A stretch of 64,000 nucleotides of DNA from Saccharum officinarum (lineage: Eukaryota; Streptophyta; Magnoliopsida; Poales; Poaceae). The DNA lies in NCBI GenBank assembly GCA_020631735.1, contig CM036158.1, positions 79,289,447-79,353,446 on the forward strand, given 5' to 3'. The notes below the pieces were generated by a model that saw only the letters and a program-made list of their open reading frames with translations, did no database searches and had not been told where the DNA came from. Below are positions 1 to 13,805 of this stretch, in pieces; the stretch's first letter is position 1, and each line of letters starts with the position of its first letter. Made by a program: the position numbers and the translations under genes.

Positions 1-2100
1 AACACATCTTTTTGGTTTGGGCTTTGACTTGATTTGTTGTTGTTGAGCTTTTGCTTTCTTCTCTTGATTTGCCAAGTACCCAATACCACTTCTATCCATC
101 TTCATTACGGTGTTCATGAGGAGCTCACTTTGCAAATGTTGGCCTCTTGTGAACTTGCTTAGACCGGTCTTGAGATGCTCTTTTTCTTGCTTGAGCTTTT
201 TGTTTTCTTCAATGAGTGACTCATTTGTTGGTTGCTTCTCAAGAGCCATCAAACCTTTTAGCTTCTTGTTCTCATTTGCAAGCTTCTCATTCTCACACTT
301 GATCTTGGCATAATCATCATAGTTGCTTGACTCAACCACACTCTTGCCTTTGCTACTAGAACCTTGCTCAATGCTTTCAATGATCAAATCATCACATGAT
401 GTAGCTATATCACACTTAACAACATAGTTAGTAGCATCATGTGTCTCAAGAGCAAGTTCATTAGCAACCACAAGACTATCATAGTCAATTTTTAATGTGG
501 TGTATTTGTCCTTTAGAGAATTATGTCTAGTGATGAGCTCATCATGCTTCTTCTCAAGTTTATCATGTTGATCTTTAAGCTCTTTATAAGAGGTTTTGAG
601 CTCCTTGAGAGTGGAAGACACCACTTCATTTTGAACTCTAAGCTCACCACTAGTCTTTTGAATATTTTCAAGCTTGGATGAGAGTGATTCATTTTCATTT
701 TGAAGATCATCATTTTCATTTCTAGTCCTTCTTATGATTTTAGTGTATTTGTTTAGCAATTTTACAAGTTCATCATAAGAAGGTGAGTCATATTCATCAT
801 CACTATCACTATCATCATTATCATCACTATCATGGTTTTGTACCTTTCGTTCACCCTTGGCCATAAGGCATAGGTGAGTAGTGGACGATGATGGTGAAGG
901 AGGCGGTGAAGGTGGTGATGAAGATGTCGGTGAAGATGATGGCCCCATCACAAATGCGGCAACCTTCTCTTTCTCATCATCGCTCTCATCTTCGGAGGAC
1001 TCACAAGATGATTCAATGTCGGTGAGCCAATCACCAACAATGTATGCCTTTCCTCCCTTCTTCTTCTTGTGGAACTCCTTCTTCTTGCCATCCTTCTTCT
1101 TGTATGGCTTGTTCTTCTTCTTCTCTTCTTCTTCATCACTTGAATCATTTTTCTTGCCCTTGTTCTTGTTCTTGTACTTGTCTTTTGGTGGTCTAGGGCA
1201 TTGATGAGCTAGGTGGCCAAGTTCACCACAATTGTAGCAATCCATCTCCGAGATTGGCTTTCTCTTGCTACTTGTGAAGAATTTCTTCTTCTTGCCATCG
1301 AACTTGATGCCACTCTTGTTGAGCTTCTTTAGCATCTTGGTGGTCTTTCTCACCATGAGTGCAAGTGATTCATCATCAACATCACTTTCACTTGAGCTTT
1401 CTTGCACCAACATGGCTTGGCCCTTCTTCTTCTTCTTGTCATGACTAGCTTTGAAGGCCAAGTCTTTCTTCTTGGAAGATGATGAGCCCTCTTCCGGAGT
1501 GATATGCATGTACATCTCATGAGCATTGATTTTTCCTAAAACTTGAGTCGGTGTTGCGGTGGAAAGATCACTTTGGTGAAGCACGGTGACAATGTGACAA
1601 TACTTCTCAACGGGAAGCACGCTCAAGATCTTCCTTGCAACATCCGATTGGCTCATTTTAGTGAGCCCAAGAGCATTGAGGTCCTCTACAAGAACATTCA
1701 AGCGAGTGTACATATCATTAGCACTTTCTTTAGGAAGCATCTCAAAAGAATTAATTTTCTTTAAAGCTATGTGATAGCGTTCCTCACGCTCACTCTTAGT
1801 TCCCTCATGGAGAGCACAAAGATTTTCCCATAATTCATGAGCGTTCTTTGCATTACGCACACGATTGAAGATATCTTTGCCTAAGCCCCGGTAGAGTGCA
1901 TTTTTGGCATTTGCATTCCACCGGTCGTACTTCTCCTCGTCACCAATGGGGTTTGCGCGATCCTTGATAGCGGGAAGCCCTTCGGTTGCGGCTCTAAGAC
2001 ATCCAACATCTATGGCTTCGAGATATGCCTCCATGCGGATTTTCCAATATGGAAAATCATCCCCCTCAAAGGTGGGAGGTGGTCCTTCCCCGTTAGACAT
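1..2100 (-). CDS. Ty1-copia (SIRE/Maximus-type) gag, open to window edge
   Basis: Reads on the minus strand from ATG at 2100 (MSNGEGPPPTFEGDDFPYWK) and by my reading stays open to position 1, so about 700 codons are present and the pol part lies outside the window. Gag forms the particle shell that packages element RNA. The N-terminal third is the UBN2-type gag core (YWKIRMEAYLEAI, then NAKNALYRGL and LVEDLNALGL). A CCHC zinc knuckle CYNCGELGHLAHQC lies at about 1204-1246. Long Lys/Glu/Ser-rich low-complexity tracts follow, then a coiled-coil region at about 300-760. PBS and LTR lie just upstream (2139-3761). Openness over 2.1 kb suggests a young copy. Known: this gag layout is typical of SIRE/Maximus elements. 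Inferred: a potentially complete element extends left of the window. Confidence 0.88.
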   Translation of the reverse strand, partial: MSNGEGPPPTFEGDDFPYWKIRMEAYLEAIDVGCLRAATEGLPAIKDRANPIGDEEKYDRWNANAKNALYRGLGKDIFNRVRNAKNAHELWENLCALHEGTKSEREERYHIALKKINSFEMLPKESANDMYTRLNVLVEDLNALGLTKMSQSDVARKILSVLPVEKYCHIVTVLHQSDLSTATPTQVLGKINAHEMYMHITPEEGSSSSKKKDLAFKASHDKKKKKGQAMLVQESSSESDVDDESLALMVRKTTKMLKKLNKSGIKFDGKKKKFFTSSKRKPISEMDCYNCGELGHLAHQCPRPPKDKYKNKNKGKKNDSSDEEEEKKKNKPYKKKDGKKKEFHKKKKGGKAYIVGDWLTDIESSCESSEDESDDEKEKVAAFVMGPSSSPTSSSPPSPPPSPSSSTTHLCLMAKGERKVQNHDSDDNDDSDSDDEYDSPSYDELVKLLNKYTKIIRRTRNENDDLQNENESLSSKLENIQKTSGELRVQNEVVSSTLKELKTSYKELKDQHDKLEKKHDELITRHNSLKDKYTTLKIDYDSLVVANELALETHDATNYVVKCDIATSCDDLIIESIEQGSSSKGKSVVESSNYDDYAKIKCENEKLANENKKLKGLMALEKQPTNESLIEENKKLKQEKEHLKTGLSKFTRGQHLQSELLMNTVMKMDRSGIGYLANQEKKAKAQQQQIKSKPKPKRCV

Positions 2101-2138
2101 CTTGCTCTAGGCGGTAAAGCCTAAAAGAAGAGCAACAC

Positions 2139-2151
2139 GGCTCCGATACCA
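2139..2151 (-). other. Primer binding site of element A1
   Basis: On the minus strand TGGTATCGGAGCC follows the LTR end after two bases. It resembles the TGGTATCAGAGC site complementary to the 3' end of initiator tRNA-Met used by plant Ty1-copia elements, with one mismatch. Confidence 0.7.
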
Positions 2152-2863
2152 ATTGAAAGGATCAAGATGCCCAAGAGGGGGGGTGAATTGGGCTTTTCTA
2201 AAAATTAAATGCAAGAATTAAATCCTAGAAGCCGGAATTCACCCCTAGTGTCTACTTGTGTTCCTAGAGAGTCTACCGATACAAAGTTTTGCACCCTAGT
2301 TTCCAATCCTAGTCTAGCATGGCAAGTCTAGGAAAGTAAAACAAGCAATGAAATTAAATACAAGAAAGTAAATGCTTGAATGTAAAGGGACAAGGAACAC
2401 GGCGATGTTTTTTTGAGGTATCGGAGAGTCGCCACTCCCCACTAGTCCTCGTTGGAGCACCCGCGAAAGGGTGTAGCTCCCCTTTGATCCGCGCAAGGAT
2501 CAAGTGCTCTCTACGGGTTGATTCTTCGACACTCCGTCGCGGTGAATCACCCAAAACCGCTCACAAGATGAGTTGGGTCATCCACAAGCTCCGCCGGATG
2601 ATCACCAAACTCCCAATCACCACCACACCGTCTAGGTGATGGCGATCACCAAGAGTAACAAGCTAGAACTCTCACTTGACCACTACGAGCCCAAATGAGA
2701 AGGTGGATGCACACTTGCTACTCTCTAATCGCTAGTGAGGAACTCTCAAGCTTTGATTCTCAAATCTCTATCCTCACTAGTGCTCTTGCACTCCCTTGCA
2801 CTCCAAAGGTGTTTTTCAGTTGATCAAATGAGCAAGAGACCTCTAAAAGAGGTGGTGGGGATG

Positions 2864-2871
2864 TATTTATA
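2864..2871 (-). promoter_or_regulatory. TATA box of the A1 LTR
   Basis: TATAAATA on the minus strand, within the context GTGTATAAATACATCC. It is conserved at the same place in the related LTR at 7308-7315 and is the likely core promoter driving the element's RNA. Confidence 0.65.
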
Positions 2872-2921
2872 CACCCCACAGACAAAACTAACTGTTACCC
2901 GCTGACTCAGCAAAACACGGG

Positions 2922-3320
2922 CTGACCGGACGTGCCGGTTGAACTGACCGGACGCGCCGGTCGCTCGTAACGGTCGAAATCTGAAAAACAGCTGAGTGAC
3001 CGGACGCACCGGTCAGGGGTGACCGGACGCGTCCGATCATGCAGGAAGCATACTGTACTCGCACCGGACGCGCGACCGCGTCCGATCGGTGATGACCGGA
3101 CGCGTCCGGTCGTCTCTGGACCTTACTGGACTGTGACCGGACGCGCCGATCACACCCAGGTCGCGTTCGATCGGGTGTTTCCCTCAAGTGACACGTGTCG
3201 GCTACTGACCACCGTGTCCGGTCCTTGCGAGGACCGCGTCCGATCGTCAGAGCTAAAACCCTAGCTGCGGAACTGTACTGACCGCACGCGTCCGGTCATG
3301 CCGAGGACCGCGTCCGGTCA
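2922..3320 (-). repeat. Palindromic GACCGGACGCG(T/C)CCGGTC array in the A1 LTR
   Basis: About a dozen full or half copies of the palindrome TGACCGGACGCGTCCGGTCA with CpG-to-TpG/CpA type variants, for example at about 2924, 2945, 2998, 3022, 3094, 3135, 3212 and 3279. Spacing is irregular at 20-60 bp. It lies directly upstream of the TATA box in the direction of element transcription, so in U3. Confidence 0.85.
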
Positions 3321-3761
3321 TGGGAAAACGACCCGAAACTCTCCGAAACGCGTCACAACTTGAACCAAGTTGCTACCAACTAAACTTTGAGCCATTCTAG
3401 AGCTGCCTAGCGCCAAGTTTAACAAGTGTGCACCACACCTAAACGTAGGACTCGCCTAGGTCAAGCTACCCGCTCATGCCCCCCTTCATAGTACGGCCAA
3501 AAGAGAAAAACGAAGATCCTAACGACTATTCCAAATGTATCTCAACACCTCGACATCTAGAACTAACCGTCCTTAATCTTGACGTCACTCTTTTGAAAAC
3601 CGAAACGATTTCCATCAAGGAGCATGAATACCATGGTGCCCAAAGCAGTTAAAACCTTCGTGACCTAACTTACCAAAGTTTCTGCAAAACACACGTTAGT
3701 CATGGTAATAAAGCGTTGTCATCAATTGCCGAAACCAAACCTCGGGGCCTAGATGCTTTCA

Positions 3762-6700
3762 CCGCTTTCTGCAGAAGCGTACAAGGCCCCTGGAGCTTCC
3801 CCGCCCCTTCCCGGCCTCTCTTCGCCGTTGTAGCGCGCGGCCACCGGCGCCATGGTCGCCGCGGACATAGTGCGTGCGGTTAGGCCAACCTGGGCCACCT
3901 TCGGCTGAGCTGGGCAGCTCCACGCGAGCGCGTAGGCCCCCTGTTGCTCCGCCGCCACCCCGTCGTCGCCGACGAGCCCCCTACGACCGTAACCGATGAC
4001 CTCCGGCGATCTCCCCCTCTGTTAATCACGGCAGGGGCCTCGAGCTTGAATTCGAGAAAAGTCAGGGGGGTTTCTGTAGAACTAGTGACTCAAGTGAATA
4101 GTACGGTTAGGACCTATTTGCTCGGTTTAAATAAAGTTCTTGAAGGGGCCTCACTGAGAAGCCTGTGACTCATATGAACAGTACAAGCAGAGCTCGGGAT
4201 GATTCCTAGAAAGTCCAGGGGTCCCGAGGCAAAAGTGGTTTCCTTTTTTCTTTTTCCTTTTTCTTTTATACAGATTTTGGCTAGATCTTTGAAAATTAAT
4301 ATCTCATGCTAGGAAGCTCCAAAAATAGCAAATAAGGACTTTTTGGAATCCTTGTGAAATTATCTATGCATTGGATCTATAATATGTCATGTTTTATTTT
4401 AATATTTTAGCTGTAAAAATATATTTATGCAACTAGGTTTTCAATGCTGGATGTATTTGTTATTTTCATAACTGCAAATTTATAGCTCCAAATGAAGTGA
4501 AATTTCTCTGGCATGCTACTCATGTGATGTTTGATGTGTGGTAAAAATTTCATAAATTTTGGTTGTAATATGAGTGAGTTATTGATTCATCTTGCTCTCA
4601 CATGAATTCTTGCAATAGTCATTTGTCTTTTTCATAGAGGTTGATATACATGTCCAAATAGATTGAAATTTGGATAGTAGATTATTGGGAGCATATTTAG
4701 GCCACTGTAATTTTTGTAGAATTTATTGTGCACTTTTGATAGGTGTTCATAATTCCACCTAATTATCTAAATAAATTAAGAAAATGCATTAAAAGAAATT
4801 ATTTAGGAATGGACACTATGTTTTCTGGTGTTCATTATTCATGTGTGACATGTTGGTAAAGTTGGTTTTATTCAATTATATGTTTTCAACATAAGTTAAT
4901 AATTATTTCTTGCAAATGAGGTTTCTGAATAGATTTGAGAATATTGTTAATTACCCTATGCAAATGATGTTTTCATGTCTTGTGTGCTATAACAAAGTTG
5001 TTGTGAATTTCATGATCTATCTGCTGTTAAATTTTGGTGGCATTTGGCCATATGGTTTAGAAACTACTGCTGTTCTAAGTTGGGTTCAGATTTATGTTGC
5101 TCTCTGTCCTTCCAGGACATATTCTGTACCTTCTGTATTTCGACCTGGTAAATGTTAGAATCAGGTTTAGATGTTTATAAATGAATTGTGGAAAATTTCA
5201 TAAGCTTTCTATGATGTCTTCTTGCAAGTCATTTGGATTTGTAGAACTTCAGATATGATTGATTTACCCAGCTACTGCATGTATGTCCAGAATTATTGAA
5301 AATACATGATTGCTTGGTTACTTTGTTTGGGTATTGCTAAGTGTGATTCATGTCTTTGGTGATTAAGCTATTACACCTGAGACTTTGTAAATCTTATGTC
5401 ATACTTGGTGTTGCTTTCTTTGCTATTTAAGCATGTTTGTTTGTGTAAGGTTACTTAAGTAATGTGATGTGCTTACGTGTCTTTACTATAACCTTATACT
5501 TGCCTTGATTAACGTGTGATGCATCATCTATTGCATTTCCTTATATTCATGCACTTGCATCTTGCATTTCATTTAGGTACGCTAGATGCACCACGTGAAG
5601 GACGTGTTGTGGAGCCAAACCCGAAGATGGAGTTGGTGGGTCTATCCCGAAGATAGAAGGACCGGACAAGTGATAGATTGGAAGATGCTCGCCAAGCGAA
5701 CTTATCTGACATACTCTAACTTGAGTCGGATCCCAGGCAAGCCCCGGAGCATTATAAGCCTCCTATCTTCAAAGCAATTAATTATATATATATATATATG
5801 TTATAAGTATTGTTGCATTAAGTGATAGGAGTTGGTTGGAAACCCTTACTGCATTATATCATTCCTTGTCTAGATATATGAATCCTTGAATCCTACATAG
5901 ACTAGGATCGAGTAGATGCTTAGCCCTGCTTTAAGCGGTAGAAGTCAGGTGATTTCCTGTCACCTGCGAGATATAGGGATATTCATATATGGCACAGTTG
6001 GCTATATTTGCTATCGTGGAATGGAACCTTGTGTTAATAAAATGAAATGAGACCGGGCGGGATGACGATAGTGAAGCAACAAGGCATGAAGGTCTTGGGT
6101 GTGAATCTATCCCCGTCTAAGTCGTTTAAGGACCGATTCGCTGTACGTCCTTGAGTCATGTTGAACGCAGTCTAACACTTAGTTGGCCGGATAAGTCGTT
6201 CCGACCGCGAAGCCGAGTAATGTGATTCAGGCCGGGAATCGAATGGTAGGTTGCTTCTTGGAGGAGAGAAAGGATATGCTTGGGGACATTGGCGTGAGAC
6301 CAAGGGGGGGTTAGAGTCCCTATCACCTGGCAGAGTGTCGCCCTTGGGGTCGCGACATCATTCGGACCCGCGATTCCTGAATCATATGAAAAGGTGGCTT
6401 GTGCGACCCTGGCAGGGGCCTGCGCGGTGAGTGTTAGAAATACCACTCCAGCTGGATAGGAATTTGATTCGAATTGCCGTCGTTCCCGGTTAGTGAGCAC
6501 TTGACTTGAGCAGCGGCAACGTAGATTCCATTAAATTGAACGGATGGTTAATTGGATCACGATGGAAAGGTTGCCTCAATTTATACCTGCTATGGTTAAT
6601 ATTGTTTGCTCCTAATAAAGTGAGTGCTCTAGTACAGGTTCTAATATAGATGATAGGTTAATGATACTTAACTTGATGCTTAAGCATTAATGACTACTTA

Positions 6701-7278
6701 TCCATATTAAGCTTTTATGCAAAATGTTGTCAAGCTAGTCCACTTTATATCAGCCTTGCATGATCCTTGGTGTCACTTTATTTCTAGTTTCTAACGGGTA
6801 AGTCTAGCTGAGTACCTTCTCGTACTCAGGGTTTTATCCCCACTTGTTGCAGGTTATGATGTATCATGGCGGCTGCAAGAGTTGGTTGACTCCTGCCGTA
6901 GTGGCGGAGTGTGATCATAGGCATGATCCTTCTTATTTATCTTCTCTCTAATGCTTTTGTTGGAAGTCGACCGTGGTACTGGCATGTATTTGAAATAAGA
7001 ATAATATTAGTTTCAAATTACTTTGCTTCCGCTACTTTTGAACTTAAGTTGTAATAACTATGTTGAACTCCGATGTATATTGAATTACTTGTGGAATGGA
7101 TGTAACATGTGACTTGTTATGTTGAATCACTACGATCTTGGCTTCTATGTTGGTTGGTTTGAAATCTCTCGTGATTTCATTGGACTACCGGAGTTATATG
7201 GGCTCAAGTGCGAGAATTTGATCATTTCGGTGATTGTTTTTGTACTTGTGCTCTTATAATTTGGACGGTTCCGTTACA
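3762..7278 (+). mobile_element. Ty3/gypsy-like LTR segment, left end cut by A1 insertion
   Basis: A 3.5-kb non-coding stretch ending in CCGTTACA at 7278, as plant gypsy LTRs do (TGTAAC...GTTACA). The last ~290 bp match the reverse complement of 63712-64000, where a second copy starts TGTAACGG. The interior has no convincing ORF. It holds a GC-rich start, a long AT-rich middle (4240-5560) with a short TA microsatellite at 5780-5799, and a segment near 6780-6900 resembling grass Tekay/Del-type LTRs (my recollection). No internal gag or pol is seen, so it may be a solo LTR. Its left terminus must lie beyond the A1 insertion, outside the window. Lineage is tentative. Confidence 0.65.
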
Positions 7279-7307
7279 AGAGACCTCTAAAAGAGGTGGA
7301 GGGGATG

Positions 7308-7315
7308 TATTTATA
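7308..7315 (-). promoter_or_regulatory. TATA box of LTR-B
   Basis: TATAAATA on the minus strand at the same LTR position as in A1. Here it is only 30 bp from the gypsy-like insertion point, so LTR sequence downstream of the promoter has been displaced. Confidence 0.55.
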
Positions 7316-7370
7316 CACCCCTTAGACAAATCCAACCGTTACCTGCCAAATCAGCAAAACTCGTAGGTCG

Positions 7371-7757
7371 ACGTGACCGGACGCGCCGGTCGAGTGTAAC
7401 GGTCGAAAATCGAAAGTCAGCGCTGAGTGACCGGACGCGCCGGTCAGGGATGATCGGACGCGTCCCATCATGCAAGAACCTTACTGGAAACTAACCTGAC
7501 GCTCGACCGCGTCCGATCATAGATGACCGGACGCGTCAGGTCAGCTTAGGACCTTACTAGAACGTGACCGGACGTGTCCGATCACTTCACAGTCATGTCC
7601 GATTACACTTTTACCCTCTGAAACACGTGTCAGACTGACCACCGCGTCCGGTCCTCTCAGGGACCGCGTCCGGTCGATCAGTTAACGACGCAGTGACTTG
7701 TTAGTACTGACCGGACGCGTCCGATCATGACAAAGACCGCGTCCGGTCAAGGGTAAA
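7371..7757 (-). repeat. Palindrome array in LTR-B
   Basis: About ten copies of GACCGGACGCGYCCGGTC and half-sites, for example at 7374, 7428, 7450, 7524, 7567, 7640 and 7709. Several sites are degraded by C-to-T or G-to-A changes at CpG. Confidence 0.8.
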
Positions 7758-8189
7758 CTGCTCAAACGACTTCTAAACGCAACGCAACTTGAACCAAATT
7801 GCTTCCAACTGAACTTTGAGCTTTTCTAGAGCTACCTAGTGCTAAGTTTGACAAGTGTGCACCACACCTAAACAAAAGACTCACCTAGGTCAAGCTACTT
7901 GCTCATGCCCCCCTTTATAGTACGGTCAAAGGAAGAAACAAAAGATCCTAACAACTATTCCGGATGTTACTCAACATCTTGACATCTGGAACTAACCGTT
8001 CTTAATCTTGTCGTTGATCCTTTGAAAACCAAAACGATTTCCATCAAGGGACATGAATACCATAGTGCCCAAAGCAGTTATCAACTCTATGACCTAACTT
8101 ACCAATGTTTCTGCAAAACACACGTTAGTCATGGTAATAATGCGTTGTCATCAATTGCCGAAACCAACACTGGGGCCTAGATGCTTTCA

Positions 8190-9866
8190 GACTTAACAAA
8201 GGGACTCTGTGATGAACTGAGCTCTATAATTGGTCGATACTGGTGGAGCCAGCAAGATAAAGAGAATAAAATTCACTGGCTGAGCTGGGACAAGTTAACG
8301 AGATCAAAGAAACAAGGTGGTTTGGGCTTTCGAGATCTCCATTTATTTAATAAGGTGATGCTTGCTCGACAGGCGTGGCGGCTCTTGACTAGTCCGGATA
8401 CACTTTGTGGCCAAGTACTTAAGGCGAAATATTTTCTAAACTCGAGTATCCTGCAGTGTTCGACAAAAGGAGGGATTTCATATTCATGGCGTAGCATTCT
8501 GCATGGTGTTCACCTACTTAAGGATGGCATAATTTGGCGGGTGGGAAATGGGAAGAATATTAATATTTGGATTGATCCATGGTTACCTCGAGGGAGTACA
8601 AGAAGACCAATGACACCACGTGGTTCATCAATCCTAACATGTGTTTCAGATCTGATCCATCCAACTACAGGGACATGGGATGAGCAACTGGTAATGGATA
8701 CTTTCTGGCCTGAAGATGCTAAGGTAATTCTCACAATTCCGGTTGATGTTGATATGGATGATTGGCCGGCTTGGCACTTTGATCCAAAGGGAGTATTTTC
8801 TGTTAAGTCGGCATATAAGCTTGCTGTGCGTAATCAAGACCAACATTCATTGAGGGATGCCTCATCATCAGGCTCAAGTGATGGAGAAGAATTCAAATGG
8901 CACAAAATTTGGCAACTAAAATTTCCAAATAAAGTCAACATGTTTATTTGGCGTATGGCCCATAACTCTCTTCCAGTAAGACGGAATTTAGCCAGAAGAG
9001 GCATCAAAACTGAAATTGTGTGTCCTGTATGCTACCGGCTTGATGAAGATTGTGGACACATTTTCTTTAAATGTAAAAGGGCTAGGGAATGTTGGCGCAC
9101 CATGAACCTGGAGCATGTTCGAATTGAATTGGAATCTTGTGCGTCAGGGCAGGAAACTGTTTTGAATATTCTGAAATTGGAACAGCAAGAACAGAGAAAG
9201 GTAATCATATGGCTTTGGCGTTGATGGTCGGCGCGGAATAAGGTTAATGCTGGAGGAAGGATGGCAGCTACTGATGATATATGTAATTCTATCACTTTTT
9301 TTCTGGTGGAGTTTGCAAAGCTTGCCAATCATTGTAGTTCAAATGCACAAGTTTCAGTCCCTAAATGGAAGCCTCCTCCAATGGGATTTTACAAAATTAA
9401 TGTGGATACCTCTTTTCATGCTTCTACAAATCAAGCAGGATGGGGCTCCGTGGCTCGTGATCAGGAAGGGAGATTTTTAGAAGGAGGAGCAGGGATCATT
9501 TCTAGAGCTGCCAATGCTTTACATGCAGAAACGTTGGGGATCTTGAGGAGCCTGGAGCGAGTTGCCGATTTGGGAATGACAAGAATCATAATAGAGACTG
9601 ATGTTACAACTGTTGGTAAGGCAATCACATCTACCGAGCTAGATAGGAGCATCTATGGGTGTTTGTTTAGACAAATACATGAGCTTATGATGTCACATTT
9701 TGTTCAATGTCGTGTGGTTGTATGCCCAAGAGCATGTAATAGTGTTGTTGATAGTTTAGCTAGCTATGGGTGTACTTTGAATCAAGGTTCATGTATATTT
9801 ATGAGCCATGCTCCAGACTTTGTATTGCCTTTGGTTTCTGGCGATCAGCCTGAAACCAGGGATTAA
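8190..9866 (+). pseudogene. LINE (non-LTR retrotransposon) ORF2 C-terminal part: zf-RVT and RNase H domains, one stop
   Basis: A continuous reading frame interrupted only by TGA at 9222-9224. First comes the region following reverse transcriptase (GLGFRDLHLFNKVMLARQAW). Then a zf-RVT domain at about 8890-9105 (CPVC...GHIFFKC), and after the stop an RNase H-type RVT_3 domain at about 9390-9830. Its expected acidic residues are visible in INVDTS, HAETLG, IIETDV and VVDSLA. In relatives the TGA position falls in a Trp-rich stretch before SARNKVNAGG. The ATG at 8181 belongs to the LTR, not the LINE. The N-terminal endonuclease and RT lie on the other side of LTR-B, outside the window. A short 3' tail and an A7 run follow (9867-9893). 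Confidence 0.88.
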
Positions 9867-9893
9867 TGGAAGTTTTCTTCCCTTTCAAAAAAA
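9867..9893 (+). other. LINE 3' end with short A tract
   Basis: After the ORF stop, about 20 bases of 3' UTR end in AAAAAAA, consistent with a degraded poly(A) tail marking the element end. Confidence 0.5.
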
Positions 9894-10626
9894 GCGGCGA
9901 GGTCCGTCGTCACATGCACCCAAAAGCCAGCCCCGTTGGTTTCACTGAAATTTGGCTTTACTGCTTATGCTGATATGTGTGAAAGAAAAGTGTGAGAGAA
10001 ATGTTGCTCGTTCGCTGAAATGTACCGTTGCTTATGGCAGTTTAACACTGTAAACACAGACTGCGAGCCCGTTCGCTTCGCTGAAAAGTCATGGCTGAAA
10101 GTACTGTTCGCTGATTTACTGTGAGAGAAAAATATTATTCTAAATGAAAAAACATGGGGCTGCCACTTTGATCAGAGTAAGGAATGAGCAAAGGTTATTT
10201 CGTGCGGTTACATATGGCAATAGAGCCATCATGTTACTACGCTTGCATGGGCAAACGCCACCCCATATGGCAATAGAGCCATCATGTTACTACACTTGCA
10301 TGGGCAAACGCCACCCCTCAACAAAATTACACTTGCACAGTTGCACTTGGCATTCCGTCTCCAATTAAATGATTGGGATTTCATCAAACTGTTTCATCAA
10401 ACCACACCAGACCAGACGAGTAGCTAGCTCTCTTGCACTTCTGTTTGGCTTGCGGCACCACTACATCTCGGGAATCATTTCGTCCGTCAGAGGTCGAGGC
10501 CGCGTCGTCCGACGGTTTTTTGAGGAATCGGTCGGTCCACCAAACTTAACGCTAGCAGGAACTCTATGCAGGACAGGTTGGTGCCAGACTGGTTCAACTC
10601 GACTTGCAAACCAAACAAATAATCTA
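9894..10626. other. Intergenic; MITE-like remnants and unassigned sequence
   Basis: No supported gene. 10070-10140 carries a GAGCCCGTTCGCTTCGCTG start like TIR elements of grasses, but no clear second end was found. A perfect-looking tandem duplication lies at 10211-10316 (separate entry). The rest is unassigned. Confidence 0.4.
10211..10316. repeat. 53-bp tandem duplication
   Basis: Two adjacent copies (10211-10263 and 10264-10316) beginning CATATGGCAATAGAGCCATC, differing by one base (GCTTGC versus ACTTGC). This is a recent local duplication. Confidence 0.9.
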
Positions 10627-10868
10627 GGGCCCTGTTTAGTTCTAAAAAAATTTGCAAAATTTTTCAGATTTTCAGTCGCATCAAATCTTTAGACACATAC
10701 ATAAAGCATTAAATATAAATAAAAAATAAAACTAATTATACAGTTTAGACGAAATGGACGAGACGAATCTTTTAAGCCTAATTAGACCATGATTAAACAC
10801 TAATTACCAAATAACAACAAAAATTGCTACAGTATCATTTTACAAAAAAAATTGCAACTAAACAGGCC
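10627..10868 (+). mobile_element. MITE copy 1 (GGCC-TGTTTAG family), CTA duplication
   Basis: A 242-bp element with inverted ends GGGCCCTGTTTAG and CTAAACAGGCC flanked by CTA. Its interior has the diagnostic GCATTAAAT, ACGAGACGAATCTTTTAAGCCTAATTAG and GCTACAGTA blocks. The 3-bp duplication suggests the PIF/Harbinger (Tourist) group; superfamily is inferred. Confidence 0.85.
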
Positions 10869-11290
10869 CTAGGTTCGGATGTAGGTTCGGGTGATTCTGG
10901 ATTGGTGAGTCAGGACTTAGCGGCGGCGCACACACAAGTACGTATGGGATTCCAATTCTTCAGTTTCAGACGACGAAACCACGAGAGAGCCATGTCATCA
11001 GTGGTAGTATTTACAGTCACTTCCACACACACAGGCGCGATGGATGACGATGCCTGCTTTCGACTATCAGACGGGTACGATAACACCACCGTCCCTTACA
11101 TCACCACGGAACCGGCGACTGTAACTCTGCCTACCTAGCCTTGCCAGATGCACCACCCAGTTCATAGCAGGTATAGCCAACAGCAATTGGGGAAACACAA
11201 AAGAAGAAAACAAAGCATGCAATCGCAAGATGATCCTTCAATGGGCGTATCACGAGGATCAAATCGTCCGTTCCTCCTGTTACAAGTGGT
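10869..11290. other. ARF gene 3' flank
   Basis: Likely contains the ARF 3' UTR near 11291 (minus strand). No other feature was recognised and no clear poly(A) signal could be chosen. Confidence 0.35.

Positions 11291-13805
<2,515 letters not shown>

Larger units (their letters stand above)
2154..3761 (-). repeat. LTR of SIRE-type element A1 (5' LTR of a minus-strand element)
   Basis: Starts TGAAAGG and ends GATGCTTTCA on the plus strand, giving TG...CA ends and about 1608 bp. The gag and PBS lie to its left, so this is the 5' LTR of a minus-strand element. A TATA box lies at 2864-2871 on the minus strand, with an array of CpG-rich palindromes just upstream of it (2922-3320). Two relatives in the window are 7279-8189 (truncated) and 58507-60055. 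The LTR abuts gypsy-like LTR sequence at 3762; the first five bases there, CCGCT, should be one copy of the target duplication. Confidence 0.88.
7279..8189 (-). repeat. Right part of a second A-family LTR (LTR-B)
   Basis: Collinear with 2835-3761: the same AGAGACCTCTAAAAGAGG start, TATA box (7308-7315, minus), palindrome array (7371-7757) and GATGCTTTCA end. It begins exactly where the gypsy-like LTR ends, so the gypsy-like element inserted into this LTR and the missing left part should lie beyond the left window edge. Many CpG transitions and small indels separate it from A1. It interrupts a LINE ORF at 8190. Confidence 0.82.

Noticed and set aside
513..1204. Plus- and minus-strand short ORFs in 1-2100
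   Set aside because: Shadow frames of the long minus-strand gag, which is unreported as an ORF because it runs off the window edge.
2922..3320. Palindrome arrays as a CRISPR-like or centromeric satellite
   Set aside because: Spacing is irregular, repeats are imperfect, and they lie inside LTR U3 regions of a plant genome.
5586..5825. Small ORF in the gypsy-like LTR (MHHVKDVLWSQTRRWSWW...)
   Set aside because: It lies within LTR sequence, ends in a TA microsatellite, and has no known domain.
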